Positions 1 to 7,388 of a stretch of 39,488 nucleotides of DNA are shown here, piece after piece; position 1 is the first letter of the stretch, and each line of letters opens with the position of its first letter. The stretch lies in assembly GCA_025361705.1 (NCBI GenBank), contig JANYJW010000014.1:1-39488 (forward strand), in the 5' to 3' direction. This stretch comes from Gemmatimonas sp. GTDB lineage: Bacteria; Gemmatimonadota; Gemmatimonadetes; Gemmatimonadales; Gemmatimonadaceae. The notes beneath the pieces were generated by a model, which saw only the letters and a program-made list of their open reading frames with translations, was not told the DNA's origin and did no database searches. The translations under genes were made by a program, and so were the position numbers.

Positions 1-43
1 GCCCCCCGCGCGGCCCCCCCCGCTTCGACTTCAATCGGTCAGT

Positions 44-1810
44 CTACGGCTTTGCCGGCGGGCCGCAGTACTGCTTGGCCATCTGATCGGCGCCCGTCAT
101 GATCTGCGGAATCACCGGCATCAGCTGGGCCACCACCTGCGGCGCAAACCGGCCACCGGCGCTGATGTTGCCCTGCGCGGTCGAGATGTGCTCCTGCGCC
201 AGCTTGGCCAGCTCGCACGACTTCGTCTTTGGCGCGTCGCTCACCGCCGCCACGGAAATCTGGAACGCGGCCACGGCGAGGATGAACTTCGCCTGGTTCT
301 TGTTCTCGGCCACCGTCAGCGATGAATCGGCGAACAGCACCCACGGCAGCACCTTCTTGTTCGCCGCGATCGCCGTCGCATAATCCTCGGACGCCTTGCT
401 CTGCTGTGCCTTGTTCAGCGTTTCCTGGCCGACCTTGAAGAGCTTGTTGCCGATGCTCAGCGCGTAGCCACCCACAGCCTGTCCGTCCTCACCCGCGGCC
501 TTGGCCTCGCGCAGCGTCACCAGGGCGCTGTCGGGCTGCTTGATTTCGTCGTAGGTGCGGGCAATGAGCATCCGCGCGTTCGGCGCCTTGGGGTTGATCG
601 CGAGGATCTTGCGGAACGTCGCAATGGCCTGCTGCTGCTGACCGGCCTTCAATTGCTCGGAGCCGAGCATCGTGAGGATGGTCGTGTTCTTCGGGAACTT
701 GTCCGCGCCCTTCGCGGCCGTCTCGGCGGCCTTGGCAAATGCGCTGTCCCCGTCGTACGCCGCCACCATCTTGGCGAAGTAGGCCGTGTCGGCCAGCGAG
801 GTGTCGATCTTCACCATCTCCTCGCCGATCATCGTGCCGTTCTTGGAGTCCTTGGACGCCAGGTAGATGAGGAAGCCGAGCTTCATCAGGCGCACGTCGC
901 CCGGATTGTCCTTGATGGCCTGCGAGATGATCGGCTTGGCCATTTCCGACTTGCCGCTGGCTGCCAGCGCATTCACCACGTCGTCCACGAGGCGCGTGTT
1001 GGACGGGTCCGTGGCGAGCAGACGGACCAGCATTTCCGTCGACTTGTCCTGGTTGCCCTTGTCCTTGTACGCCTGCGCCGCGTTGGTGATGGCGATCTTG
1101 CTGGTCGGGTCGACCTTGAGGATCTCTTCGGCCGCCATGATGATCGAGTCGGGCGCCTGCTTGAAGCCCGACCGCACCTGCAGCTCGCACAACCGGGTCA
1201 GCGTGGCCTGCGGGTACGCCGCAGTGCCCTTGCGGGCTTCGGCAATCGCGTCGGCGGCCTTGCCATCGCGTCCGAGCGAGTTGCACTTCTTCTCGAAGTC
1301 CAGCTGCTTGCGCGCATCCTGCAGCACCTTCGACAGCGCCGCCGACGCCTGCGAGAGCTTGGCGCCCTCGACGGCTGGCAGCGGCTGCGTGAGCGACGGA
1401 TCGCGCGTCAGCGTGAGGCTGGACGTGATCTTGTAGCCGGTGGCGGTCTTTTCGACCGTCCCTTCCATGTACTCGTCGGTGCGCAGCAGCTTCGCCAGGC
1501 TGTTCAGGTCGCCCGAGGCCAGCGCCTCGTCGTACGGGTAGCCGGACTGCTCGACGACCTGCTTGTAGTCGCCGGACGACAGCACCGTGAGGGCGCGCAT
1601 TGGAATGTCGCCGCTGAAGCGGCTGCGCAGCTCTTCGGATGCCGCGACCGAGAGTTTCTTGTCACTGCTCCGGAACGTGCCGACGACCAAGCGCGGGGCG
1701 TTCGGGTTGGGCGTCCGGGTTGCCTGTGCCCGCGCCACGCAGGGCGTGGCGCCAATGAGCAGGACGGTTGCCGCGATGAGCGAGCGGGCGGGGCCAATCC
1801 GAGCCTTCAC
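44..1810 (-). CDS. Secreted/periplasmic TPR-repeat protein, unknown function
   Basis: I recognise the architecture but not a named gene. A typical Sec signal peptide at the N-terminus (hydrophobic LIAATVLLIG, likely cleavage after ...VARA before QA) indicates export. The next ~130 residues form a mixed alpha/beta segment that loosely resembles the LpoB/CsgG-like domains found before TPRs (inference). TPR-like helical pairs follow over about residues 190-450, and the C-terminus is helical. Start choice: GGAGG lies 8 nt before a GTG at 1810 but only 2 nt before an ATG at 1816, so GTG fits a ribosome better. The ATG would add two residues, and a longer in-frame start at 1849 lies upstream of the SD. 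The gene is 82 bp downstream of tRNA-Val on the same strand. A scaffold or lipoprotein-assembly role is possible but unproven. Confidence 0.8.
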   Translation of the reverse strand: MKARIGPARSLIAATVLLIGATPCVARAQATRTPNPNAPRLVVGTFRSSDKKLSVAASEELRSRFSGDIPMRALTVLSSGDYKQVVEQSGYPYDEALASGDLNSLAKLLRTDEYMEGTVEKTATGYKITSSLTLTRDPSLTQPLPAVEGAKLSQASAALSKVLQDARKQLDFEKKCNSLGRDGKAADAIAEARKGTAAYPQATLTRLCELQVRSGFKQAPDSIIMAAEEILKVDPTSKIAITNAAQAYKDKGNQDKSTEMLVRLLATDPSNTRLVDDVVNALAASGKSEMAKPIISQAIKDNPGDVRLMKLGFLIYLASKDSKNGTMIGEEMVKIDTSLADTAYFAKMVAAYDGDSAFAKAAETAAKGADKFPKNTTILTMLGSEQLKAGQQQQAIATFRKILAINPKAPNARMLIARTYDEIKQPDSALVTLREAKAAGEDGQAVGGYALSIGNKLFKVGQETLNKAQQSKASEDYATAIAANKKVLPWVLFADSSLTVAENKNQAKFILAVAAFQISVAAVSDAPKTKSCELAKLAQEHISTAQGNISAGGRFAPQVVAQLMPVIPQIMTGADQMAKQYCGPPAKP

Positions 1811-1892
1811 AGTCATCTCCTCCGAACGTTGAATCCTTCTACCCGCCACAGGTCAGTTGCGATCCATGGCCGGACCGTGAGATCCATCACAA

Positions 1893-1966
1893 TGGGCGAA
1901 GAGGGACTCGAACCCCCGACTCCCTGCGTGTAAGGCAGGTGCTCTAACCAACTGAGCTATTCGCCC
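1893..1966 (-). tRNA. tRNA-Val (anticodon UAC)
   Basis: Read on the minus strand, 74 nt fold into a complete cloverleaf. The acceptor stem is GGGCGAA/TTCGCCC with discriminator A. The D-loop carries AGCTCAGTTGGT, the anticodon stem is CCTGC/GCAGG with loop CTTACAC (anticodon TAC at 1930-1932), and the T-arm contains GGTTCGAGTCC. The 3' CCA is not encoded: the next bases are TT. It lies 25 bp downstream of a small membrane-protein gene that has a good promoter, so the tRNA is probably cut from that transcript. Confidence 0.97.
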
Positions 1967-1991
1967 GGAGCACCCCGCAGCTTCCTGATCC

Positions 1992-2165
1992 CTACTTCGC
2001 CAGAATAGCCCGCGGCACCAGCACGCAGTAGCCCAACACGAGCAACATGGGGGCAATTGTCTCGCCCCCGCGTGCCAGATCAACATAACCAAGCGCGAGG
2101 GTCAGCAAAGCCGCCCCCCACCACATGACCGCGCCGGACATCCGCCGTTCCTGTTCCTTCGCCAT
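1992..2165 (-). CDS. Small two-helix membrane protein, 57 aa
   Basis: An ATG-to-TAG frame encodes a charged N-terminus (MAKEQERRMSGAV) and two hydrophobic segments, WWGAALLTLALGYV and IAPMLLVLGYCVLV, joined by a short DLARGGET loop. This is a plausible helical hairpin of the inner membrane. No family is recognised. The first ATG (2165) is only 9 nt from the -10 box of the promoter at 2175-2203, so translation from it would be leaderless. A second ATG at 2141 has AGGA 7 nt upstream and would give a 49-aa protein with the same two helices. Support comes from the promoter, the hydrophobic pattern and the tight fit between promoter and tRNA. Confidence 0.6.
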   Translation of the reverse strand: MAKEQERRMSGAVMWWGAALLTLALGYVDLARGGETIAPMLLVLGYCVLVPRAILAK

Positions 2166-2174
2166 AAGCGGTTG

Positions 2175-2203
2175 AGATTATTCCAGTTGGAGGGTGAAGT
2201 CAA
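2175..2203 (-). promoter_or_regulatory. Sigma70-type promoter for small membrane protein and tRNA-Val
   Basis: On the minus strand, -35 TTGACT (2198-2203) and -10 TAATCT (2175-2180) are separated by exactly 17 bp. This is the best promoter match seen in this GC-rich window. Transcription would start around 2167-2169, a few nucleotides before the ATG at 2165. Confidence 0.75.
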
Positions 2204-2212
2204 GCAAACGCC

Positions 2213-2228
2213 GTGGGGGCTGCCCCAC
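2213..2228 (-). terminator. Possible hairpin at the end of the long minus-strand operon
   Basis: GTGGGG (2213-2218) and CCCCAC (2223-2228) form a 6-bp GC stem with a 4-nt loop. It sits 13 bp after the stop of the peptidase gene and just before the next promoter. The downstream RNA has only a weak U-rich run (UUUGCUU), so it may need Rho or be incidental. Confidence 0.35.
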
Positions 2229-2241
2229 CTTTCACCGAAAC

Positions 2242-3201
2242 CTAATCCTCTGCCCCGCCCCCGCTCTCGCCGAGCAGCGCGGCGAGGGCACTCGCCCGCT
2301 CCCGCTCGGCCTGCGCCGCATCGGCCACACGCATCGCCTCCAGCTTCCGCCGGTTGCGCTGGCGGCGCACCAGCCAGAGCGGCCCAACCATCAGACCGAG
2401 CAGAATGGCTCCGGCACTGACGTCGGTCACGAGCGCCAACCCGCCGTACCGCCGGCGCGTGGCATCCTGCCACCGCTGCTCAAATCCCCCCAGCGTCAGG
2501 CCAAACGCCTGTCGCACCGCCTTCTCGAGCGAGCCGTCCCGGCGCCAGTACGCGAAGAACAGCGACAGACCCCGCTGGCCGTCGAGTGCCGCCATCTCGG
2601 CCACCGCCCGGAACGACAAGGCGTACGCGGCCTGCGCACCGGTGGTTCCGCCGAGGAACGACGAATCGAGCGTCGCCAGCGTCGGCAGCCGGCCGAAGGC
2701 GATGGCGAGCGCGAAGTTGGTGGCCAGGATGTCGTCGCGACCCCACTCTCCCGCCGCGTAGGATGCGTAGCCCTCGTCAAACCACCGCGGCGGCAGGTCG
2801 CCAAGGGCCTCGTGCAGCGCCAGATGCGCCAGCTCGTGCCGCAGCACCGCCAAGGCGTCGCCGCCCTTGCTGCCGCGGTGCCCGTGCAGGACGATGCGCC
2901 TCTCGACGGGAAAGGCAAAGGCCGCGCCCCATTCGGGCGCGCCATCCCCCGCCCACCGCCGGAACATCGCGTCGTCGGGCGCCACCCACACCTGCACGCG
3001 CACCTGCGGGCGCGGCAATCCGGGAAACGTGTCGGTGCCCACCGCAGACTCCGCCAGCGAGGCGGCGAGTCGCGCATCGGTGGCAGCGTACAGCACCGTA
3101 AAGCGCCCGCGCTCGAGTCGCGCCAGCCCGTCCGTGGCGCCCGATACCTGGCGGGCCATCGCCGGGTACGACCAGCAGGCCACGGCCAACACCGCCGCCA
3201 T
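2242..3201 (-). CDS. Membrane-anchored HExxH (MA clan) peptidase-like protein
   Basis: This is a zinc-metallopeptidase-like protein of the 'peptidase MA-like' type. HELAH at residues 122-126 supplies two His ligands and the catalytic Glu. WFDEGYA around residue 143 supplies the likely third ligand (E143). A hydrophobic N-terminus ending in AMARQ looks like a short signal peptide. A single membrane helix near residues 265-285 is followed by a basic stretch (RRQRNRRK), which predicts a mostly extracytoplasmic protein with a C-terminal anchor. The ATG at 3201 is the only standard start after the stop of the TPR gene, 32 bp upstream, and it lacks a clear SD. In-frame codons just before it encode RRRW, which would make a better signal-peptide n-region (see findings). 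It is the last gene of the long operon. Substrate unknown. Confidence 0.8.
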   Translation of the reverse strand: MAAVLAVACWSYPAMARQVSGATDGLARLERGRFTVLYAATDARLAASLAESAVGTDTFPGLPRPQVRVQVWVAPDDAMFRRWAGDGAPEWGAAFAFPVERRIVLHGHRGSKGGDALAVLRHELAHLALHEALGDLPPRWFDEGYASYAAGEWGRDDILATNFALAIAFGRLPTLATLDSSFLGGTTGAQAAYALSFRAVAEMAALDGQRGLSLFFAYWRRDGSLEKAVRQAFGLTLGGFEQRWQDATRRRYGGLALVTDVSAGAILLGLMVGPLWLVRRQRNRRKLEAMRVADAAQAERERASALAALLGESGGGAED

Positions 3202-3233
3202 CCAGCGGCGACGCCACCCTGGGTGTCGGAGGT

Positions 3234-4118
3234 TCAGGGGCTGCGTGGCGGCTCCCCGCCCGCCTCGACCGTCTGCAGTACCTCGGCGCAGCGCTTGCCC
3301 CACGGGTTGAACTTGTTGGCGGCGTGCCCGGCGGCCCACGCGGCCCTGGCCTCGTCGAACTCGCCGTTGAACCAGTGCGAGCGCCCCAGCTCGTAGTACG
3401 CCTCGATGAGGTTGGGGCCCAGCGCAATCGTCTTGCGGAAGAAGGTCTGCGCATCCTCGTGCATCTCGCGCTCGAGGTAGACGAGGCCGAGGTAGAAGTG
3501 CGCGTACAGCGTCGCCTTCTTGTCGTTGTCCAGCCGGATGGCCTTCGAGAGGTGCTCGATGGCTTCGCCGAAGATGCGCTTCTTGAGGCAGATGTAGCCG
3601 ACGTTGATGCGCGCCAGCGCGTTGGCCGGCTGCCGCATGAGCACCTTCTGGAAGTTCATCAGCGCATCGTCGTATTTCTCCTGCAGCATCTGCGCCCAGC
3701 CCAGCAGCGCCTCGGCCTGCGGGTCGTTGGGCGACAGTTCGAGCGCGCGATTGAGCGCCGACTCCGCGCCGTCGTAATCGCCGAGGGAGAGCCGGCTCCA
3801 CCCCTTCTCGATGAAGGTCGACGCGCCAATGTGGTCGGCGTGGACCACGGGCTTCTCGGCGCTGAACTCCGGGGCGCTGGTCGCCGCCTCGGCCTGCTGC
3901 GCCTTGAACTTGTCGACCAGCCGCTTCACATCGTCTTTCAGCGTCGACATTTCGGCGACCGTCGCCGACAGGTCGGCAATGGACTGCTCGAGCGTGCGGA
4001 AGAGCGCGATGATGTCCTTGCGCGTGTCGTCGCGCGCGGCGCCTTCGATGCCGGCATCGAGCTTCTGCTCGATGGCGGCGTAGGCAGCACGCAGGGGGCC
4101 CACGTCGGGGGCGGTCAC
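3234..4118 (-). CDS. Coiled-coil TPR protein in chemosensory operon
   Basis: A 294-aa cytoplasmic protein with no signal peptide. Residues ~1-85 are helical with heptad-like spacing (LEQSIADLSATVAEMSTLKD), which suggests a coiled coil or four-helix module. Residues ~105-280 contain about four or five TPRs (for example LSLGDYDGAESALNRALELS). Translation starts at GTG 4118, whose GTGA overlaps the stop of the preceding cheW by 4 nt, so the two are translationally coupled. It probably serves as an adaptor for the neighbouring CheW/CheA proteins. This is inferred from position only. Confidence 0.85.
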   Translation of the reverse strand: MTAPDVGPLRAAYAAIEQKLDAGIEGAARDDTRKDIIALFRTLEQSIADLSATVAEMSTLKDDVKRLVDKFKAQQAEAATSAPEFSAEKPVVHADHIGASTFIEKGWSRLSLGDYDGAESALNRALELSPNDPQAEALLGWAQMLQEKYDDALMNFQKVLMRQPANALARINVGYICLKKRIFGEAIEHLSKAIRLDNDKKATLYAHFYLGLVYLEREMHEDAQTFFRKTIALGPNLIEAYYELGRSHWFNGEFDEARAAWAAGHAANKFNPWGKRCAEVLQTVEAGGEPPRSP

Positions 4119-4588
4119 TGGCCCGCCTTGGCGTCGACGGCCCGCTCCAGCTGCAGCCGCTCCTGCGACGTGAGCAGGTGGCGCACGTTCAGCACCACGA
4201 GCACGCCCGCGTCGCGCCGGACCATGCCCGTGAGGTATTCGCGCGTGAGCCCGCGAAAGAGCGGCGGGGCCGGCTCGATCTGCGTATCATCCACCGTCGT
4301 GACTTCCTGCACCGCGTCCACGGTCATCGCAATCCAGTCGTCCCCCGCCTTGCAGACCAGGATCCGCGCGCCCTCCGGGCGCTCGCCGTCGACGCCAAAA
4401 CGCGCCCGCAGGTCGATGACGGGGATCACGCGCCCCTGATAGTCGAGCACGCCCTCCATCCACGGGGGCAAGTCGGGCACCGGCCGCGGCTTGGCATGCC
4501 GCAGCACGCGCTCGACCGAAAAGATGTCCGCGGCGAAGTGATCGTCGCCCAGTCGGAACGTGACCAGCTGTGTCTTTCCCGTGCTCAT
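4115..4588 (-). CDS. cheW: CheW-type chemosensory coupling protein
   Basis: A single CheW (SH3-like) domain fills the 157 residues: LVTFRLGDDHFAADIFSVERVL at the start, then GVLDYQGRVIPVIDLRARFG, the conserved core loop that contacts receptor and CheA P5. CheW proteins bridge chemoreceptors and the CheA kinase at the cytoplasmic face of arrays. The ATG overlaps the stop of the preceding cheW-like gene (ATGA). It is one of three CheW-domain proteins in the operon, which suggests more than one array composition or receptor class. Confidence 0.93.
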   Translation of the reverse strand: MSTGKTQLVTFRLGDDHFAADIFSVERVLRHAKPRPVPDLPPWMEGVLDYQGRVIPVIDLRARFGVDGERPEGARILVCKAGDDWIAMTVDAVQEVTTVDDTQIEPAPPLFRGLTREYLTGMVRRDAGVLVVLNVRHLLTSQERLQLERAVDAKAGQ

Positions 4589-5019
4589 TCCACTCTCCGT
4601 GCGCCCCGCGACGCCAAGCGAGACACCAATACGTCCACTCGTACCACGTTCACCAATCCCTGCGTGTCCTTCACCACGCCCAGCAGCAGGCTCTCGCCGT
4701 CCCCCATCGCCGGCAGCGCGCGCACCGCGTCGGCATCAACCTCCATGATGTCCTCGGCATCGTCCACCAGCAGCGCCACGTGCTTCCCGGCATCGCCGAG
4801 GACGAGCGCCGTCCCCAGTGCGCCCGTGCGCCGGATGCCAAAGGCATTGCCGGCATCCCACACGGGCAGCGTCTGGCCGCGATGCCGAAGCGTGCCGAGC
4901 ATACCGTCTGGACGCCACGGCGGGTCGTGGAGCGACGGCGCGTCGAGCGCCTCGACGACACAATCGAGCCGGAACGCAAAGCGCTCGTGCCCCACGCGGG
5001 TCAGCAGATGCGCCATCAT
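4585..5019 (-). CDS. CheW-like protein, divergent
   Basis: A 144-aa CheW-domain protein: HLLTRVGHERFAFRLDCVVE, then LGTLRHRGQTLPVWDAGNAFG in place of the usual VINLRG loop, and ALLVDDAEDI near the end. Its sequence is clearly diverged from the other two CheWs of the cluster. The start overlaps the cheB stop (ATGA at 5016-5019), and a second ATG follows immediately at 5016. It probably links CheA to a different partner or competes with CheW in the array (inference). Confidence 0.85.
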   Translation of the reverse strand: MMAHLLTRVGHERFAFRLDCVVEALDAPSLHDPPWRPDGMLGTLRHRGQTLPVWDAGNAFGIRRTGALGTALVLGDAGKHVALLVDDAEDIMEVDADAVRALPAMGDGESLLLGVVKDTQGLVNVVRVDVLVSRLASRGARRVE

Positions 5020-6101
5020 GCGAGGGCCCGGCGCGCGCCGAGTTGCACCACCTGCGCCTGCACCGCCGCGGCAACTTCCCTCAGCGGCACCTCGGCGTCC
5101 ACCGTGCCGCACGCCGACTTGGCTTCGCGCGGCATTCCATAGATGGTTGACGTCTGCTGGTCCTGCACGATGGTTCGCCCGCCGGCGGCGCGGATCGCGG
5201 CCAGTCCGGCGGCCCCGTCGCGCCCCATCCCCGTGAGCACCACCCCGACGGCGCTCGTGCCAACAAGCGCCGCAACACTTTCGAACAGCGGATCGGCCGC
5301 CGGCCGCACGCCGTGCATGGTCGGCGCTTCGTCGAGCGCAAACTGCAGGGCGCTGCCGACGCTCACGAGCCGCAGGTGCCGCCCGCCGGGGGCCACGTAG
5401 ATCTGATTGGCGCGCAGCAACGCTCCGTCCGTCACCTCGGCCACGGGCATGGCGCACAGGTCGTCGAGGCGGCGCGAGAAGCCGCCGGTGAAGCCCGCGG
5501 GCATGTGCTGCACGACAAGCACCGCGGCGCCGAGCGTGGCGGGCAACGCGGGCAGCACCTCGGTGAGCGCGCGCGGACCGCCGGTGCTGGCGGCAATCGC
5601 CACCACCCGCTGCGCGCGCTCCGTGGCGGGCCCGCCGCGGGCGAGCATGCGGTGTGGCCGGGCCAGCATGGGGGCCGCGCGCAAGTTCACCGCCACCGCT
5701 GCGCGCAATGCTTCGTGCAGGCGGTCCGACACGCGTCCCACATCGACGCGCGAGTCGCGCGGCTTGCGCACGAAGTCGACGGCACCAAGCTCGAGGGCGC
5801 GAATGGTGAGATCCACGTCGCCGCGGGCGTCGAGCGCGCTGAGCATCACCACGGGGCGCGGCACCTCGCTCATGATGTAGCCGAGTGCGGCGATGCCGTC
5901 GAGGACAGGCATCTCGATGTCGAGCGTCACGAGATCGGGGTCGAGCGCGTGGATCTTCTCCAGGGCATCCTGCCCGTCGCGCGCGGTGCCGACCACGGTG
6001 AAGTCGGGGAACGACGACACGAGGTCGCTGATGATCGAGCGCATGAAGGCGCTGTCGTCGACGACGAGCACGGTGGAGCGCCTAGAGGACACGGTCGCCA
6101 T
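5016..6101 (-). CDS. cheB: CheB, receptor methylesterase/deamidase with receiver domain
   Basis: The N-terminal receiver domain (residues ~8-125) has the acidic pair D15/D16, the phospho-acceptor D61 (TLDIEMP) and KP at 113-114. The C-terminal methylesterase domain carries the full catalytic triad: S172 in ASTGG, H199 in VVQHMPAG and D295 in GMGRDG. Phosphorylation by CheA would activate demethylation of receptor glutamates for adaptation. The chosen ATG at 6101 overlaps cheD by 20 nt. A GTG at 6092 is also possible, and earlier in-frame starts run deep into cheD. No receptor substrate is encoded nearby. Confidence 0.95.
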   Translation of the reverse strand: MATVSSRRSTVLVVDDSAFMRSIISDLVSSFPDFTVVGTARDGQDALEKIHALDPDLVTLDIEMPVLDGIAALGYIMSEVPRPVVMLSALDARGDVDLTIRALELGAVDFVRKPRDSRVDVGRVSDRLHEALRAAVAVNLRAAPMLARPHRMLARGGPATERAQRVVAIAASTGGPRALTEVLPALPATLGAAVLVVQHMPAGFTGGFSRRLDDLCAMPVAEVTDGALLRANQIYVAPGGRHLRLVSVGSALQFALDEAPTMHGVRPAADPLFESVAALVGTSAVGVVLTGMGRDGAAGLAAIRAAGGRTIVQDQQTSTIYGMPREAKSACGTVDAEVPLREVAAAVQAQVVQLGARRALA

Positions 6102-6564
6102 CCCGCATGGAGCGCACGTCCACGCGTCCGCTGCCCACCTCGAAGTACACCGACCGTCCCGACGTGCCGCCCACGGCCTCGCCAATCACCCGCACGTTGG
6201 CAGCGGCGAGCGCCGCGCGCGCCGACGCGATGTTGCGCTCGCCGATGGCCCCGGCGCCGTCGCGCGTGAGCATGGTGCCGAACAGGCTCGCCCCGCCGAC
6301 AAGACGCGCGGTGATGGCGCCGTTGGCGCCGAGGGCGCGCATGTCGCCGAGCAGGCGCGGCACCGCCGTCGCGGCAATGCGCCCGGGCTGGTCGTCGTCG
6401 CGCGACGATGTCGGCGCCGGCAACAGCACGTGCGCGAGACCTCCGACGCGCGCCTTGGCGTCGTGCAGCACAATCGCCACGCAACTGCCCAACCCGATCG
6501 TCACGATCCGGGCCGGGGCCGCCGCCACGGCCCACTCGCCAATTCGCACCTTGTGGTCGGTCAC
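6082..6564 (-). CDS. cheD: CheD, receptor glutamine deamidase
   Basis: A 160-aa CheD-family protein with the catalytic Cys28 in GLGSC and His45 in GGLAHVLLP, followed by the conserved Arg/Lys-GGA region (RLVGGASLF). CheD deamidates receptor glutamines and is controlled by CheC. A cheC gene lies in the same operon, so a CheC-CheD adaptation loop like that of Bacillus/Thermotoga is expected. The GTG start overlaps the cheR stop (GTGA). Confidence 0.95.
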   Translation of the reverse strand: MTDHKVRIGEWAVAAAPARIVTIGLGSCVAIVLHDAKARVGGLAHVLLPAPTSSRDDDQPGRIAATAVPRLLGDMRALGANGAITARLVGGASLFGTMLTRDGAGAIGERNIASARAALAAANVRVIGEAVGGTSGRSVYFEVGSGRVDVRSMRDGDRVL

Positions 6565-7388
6565 GCGGCCGGCCGCCGGAAGATGCGACGCCGGTGGTCG
6601 GTGGCGTCAAAGAGCGTGCGCGCCGCACCCAGCAGCGTCTCCACCTTGCCGAGCACCAGGTACCCACCAGGGGCCAGTGCGTCGTGGAAGCGCTGGAACA
6701 GCGCCTGCTGTGACGCCGCGTCAAAGTAGATGACCACGTTGCGGCACAGAATGAGATGCAAGGGACCGCGCGGCGCCGCTTCGTTGAGCAGGTCGCGCCG
6801 CTCGAACGTGACCAGCGCACGCGCCTCGTCCACGACGGTCGCCGGCGCCCCGGGAGAGAAATACCGCTGCCGCAGCTCGGCAGGCGTGTCGACAAACGCG
6901 GCGTCGGCATACGTCGCGGCGCGCGCGCGATCCAGTGAGCCGCGATCGATGTCGCTGGCAATGATCTGCAGGCGGGACAACCGGTCCTGCTGGCTCAACG
7001 ACACCGCGTGCCGGTGAAAGAGCGCCGCCAGCGAATACGGCTCCTCGCCCGACGAGCAGCCCGCGCTCCAGACGCGCAGCGTCGGTGCGGCAAGCGCCCA
7101 CACAGCCGGCACCACGTCGTGGGCCATCGCCTCGTACACATCGCGATCGCGAAAGAGCTTGGTGACGTTGATCGTCAGCGCGTCAAGCAGCTTCTCCCAC
7201 TCGGCGGCGTCGGTGTCGAGCCGCGCGCTGTACGCCGTGTAGTCGCTCACCCCGCAGGCGCGCATGCGCACCGCGATGCGCCGGCGCAGGCAGCCGTCAC
7301 GATAGTTGGCGGCACCAAACCCGCGCTCGCTCGCAATCTTGGCCGTGAGCGCGCGGAAGGCGAGGTCGTCGACCAGCGCTGGACTCAC
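6561..7388 (-). CDS. cheR: CheR, SAM-dependent receptor methyltransferase
   Basis: 275 aa, the normal single-unit size. The N-terminal helical domain ends in TINVTKLFRD (72-81). The SAM-binding motif is VWSAGCSSGEEPYSLA (106-121), and the later LILCRNVVIYF motif is conserved in CheR. There are no added TPRs. It methylates receptor glutamates in opposition to CheB. GTG start, 4-nt overlap with the upstream DUF4388-TPR gene. Confidence 0.95.
   Translation of the reverse strand: MSPALVDDLAFRALTAKIASERGFGAANYRDGCLRRRIAVRMRACGVSDYTAYSARLDTDAAEWEKLLDALTINVTKLFRDRDVYEAMAHDVVPAVWALAAPTLRVWSAGCSSGEEPYSLAALFHRHAVSLSQQDRLSRLQIIASDIDRGSLDRARAATYADAAFVDTPAELRQRYFSPGAPATVVDEARALVTFERRDLLNEAAPRGPLHLILCRNVVIYFDAASQQALFQRFHDALAPGGYLVLGKVETLLGAARTLFDATDHRRRIFRRPAA

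Noticed and set aside
1..43. C-rich tract (G8 and G6 runs on the minus strand) after the first TPR gene, possible quadruplex or terminator
   Set aside because: Only two G runs and no clean stem with a U-tract. The window edge cuts the context.
1853..2092. 79-codon minus-strand frame covering the tRNA-Val gene
   Set aside because: It reads through the whole tRNA and has no SD or coding signal. The tRNA explains the sequence.
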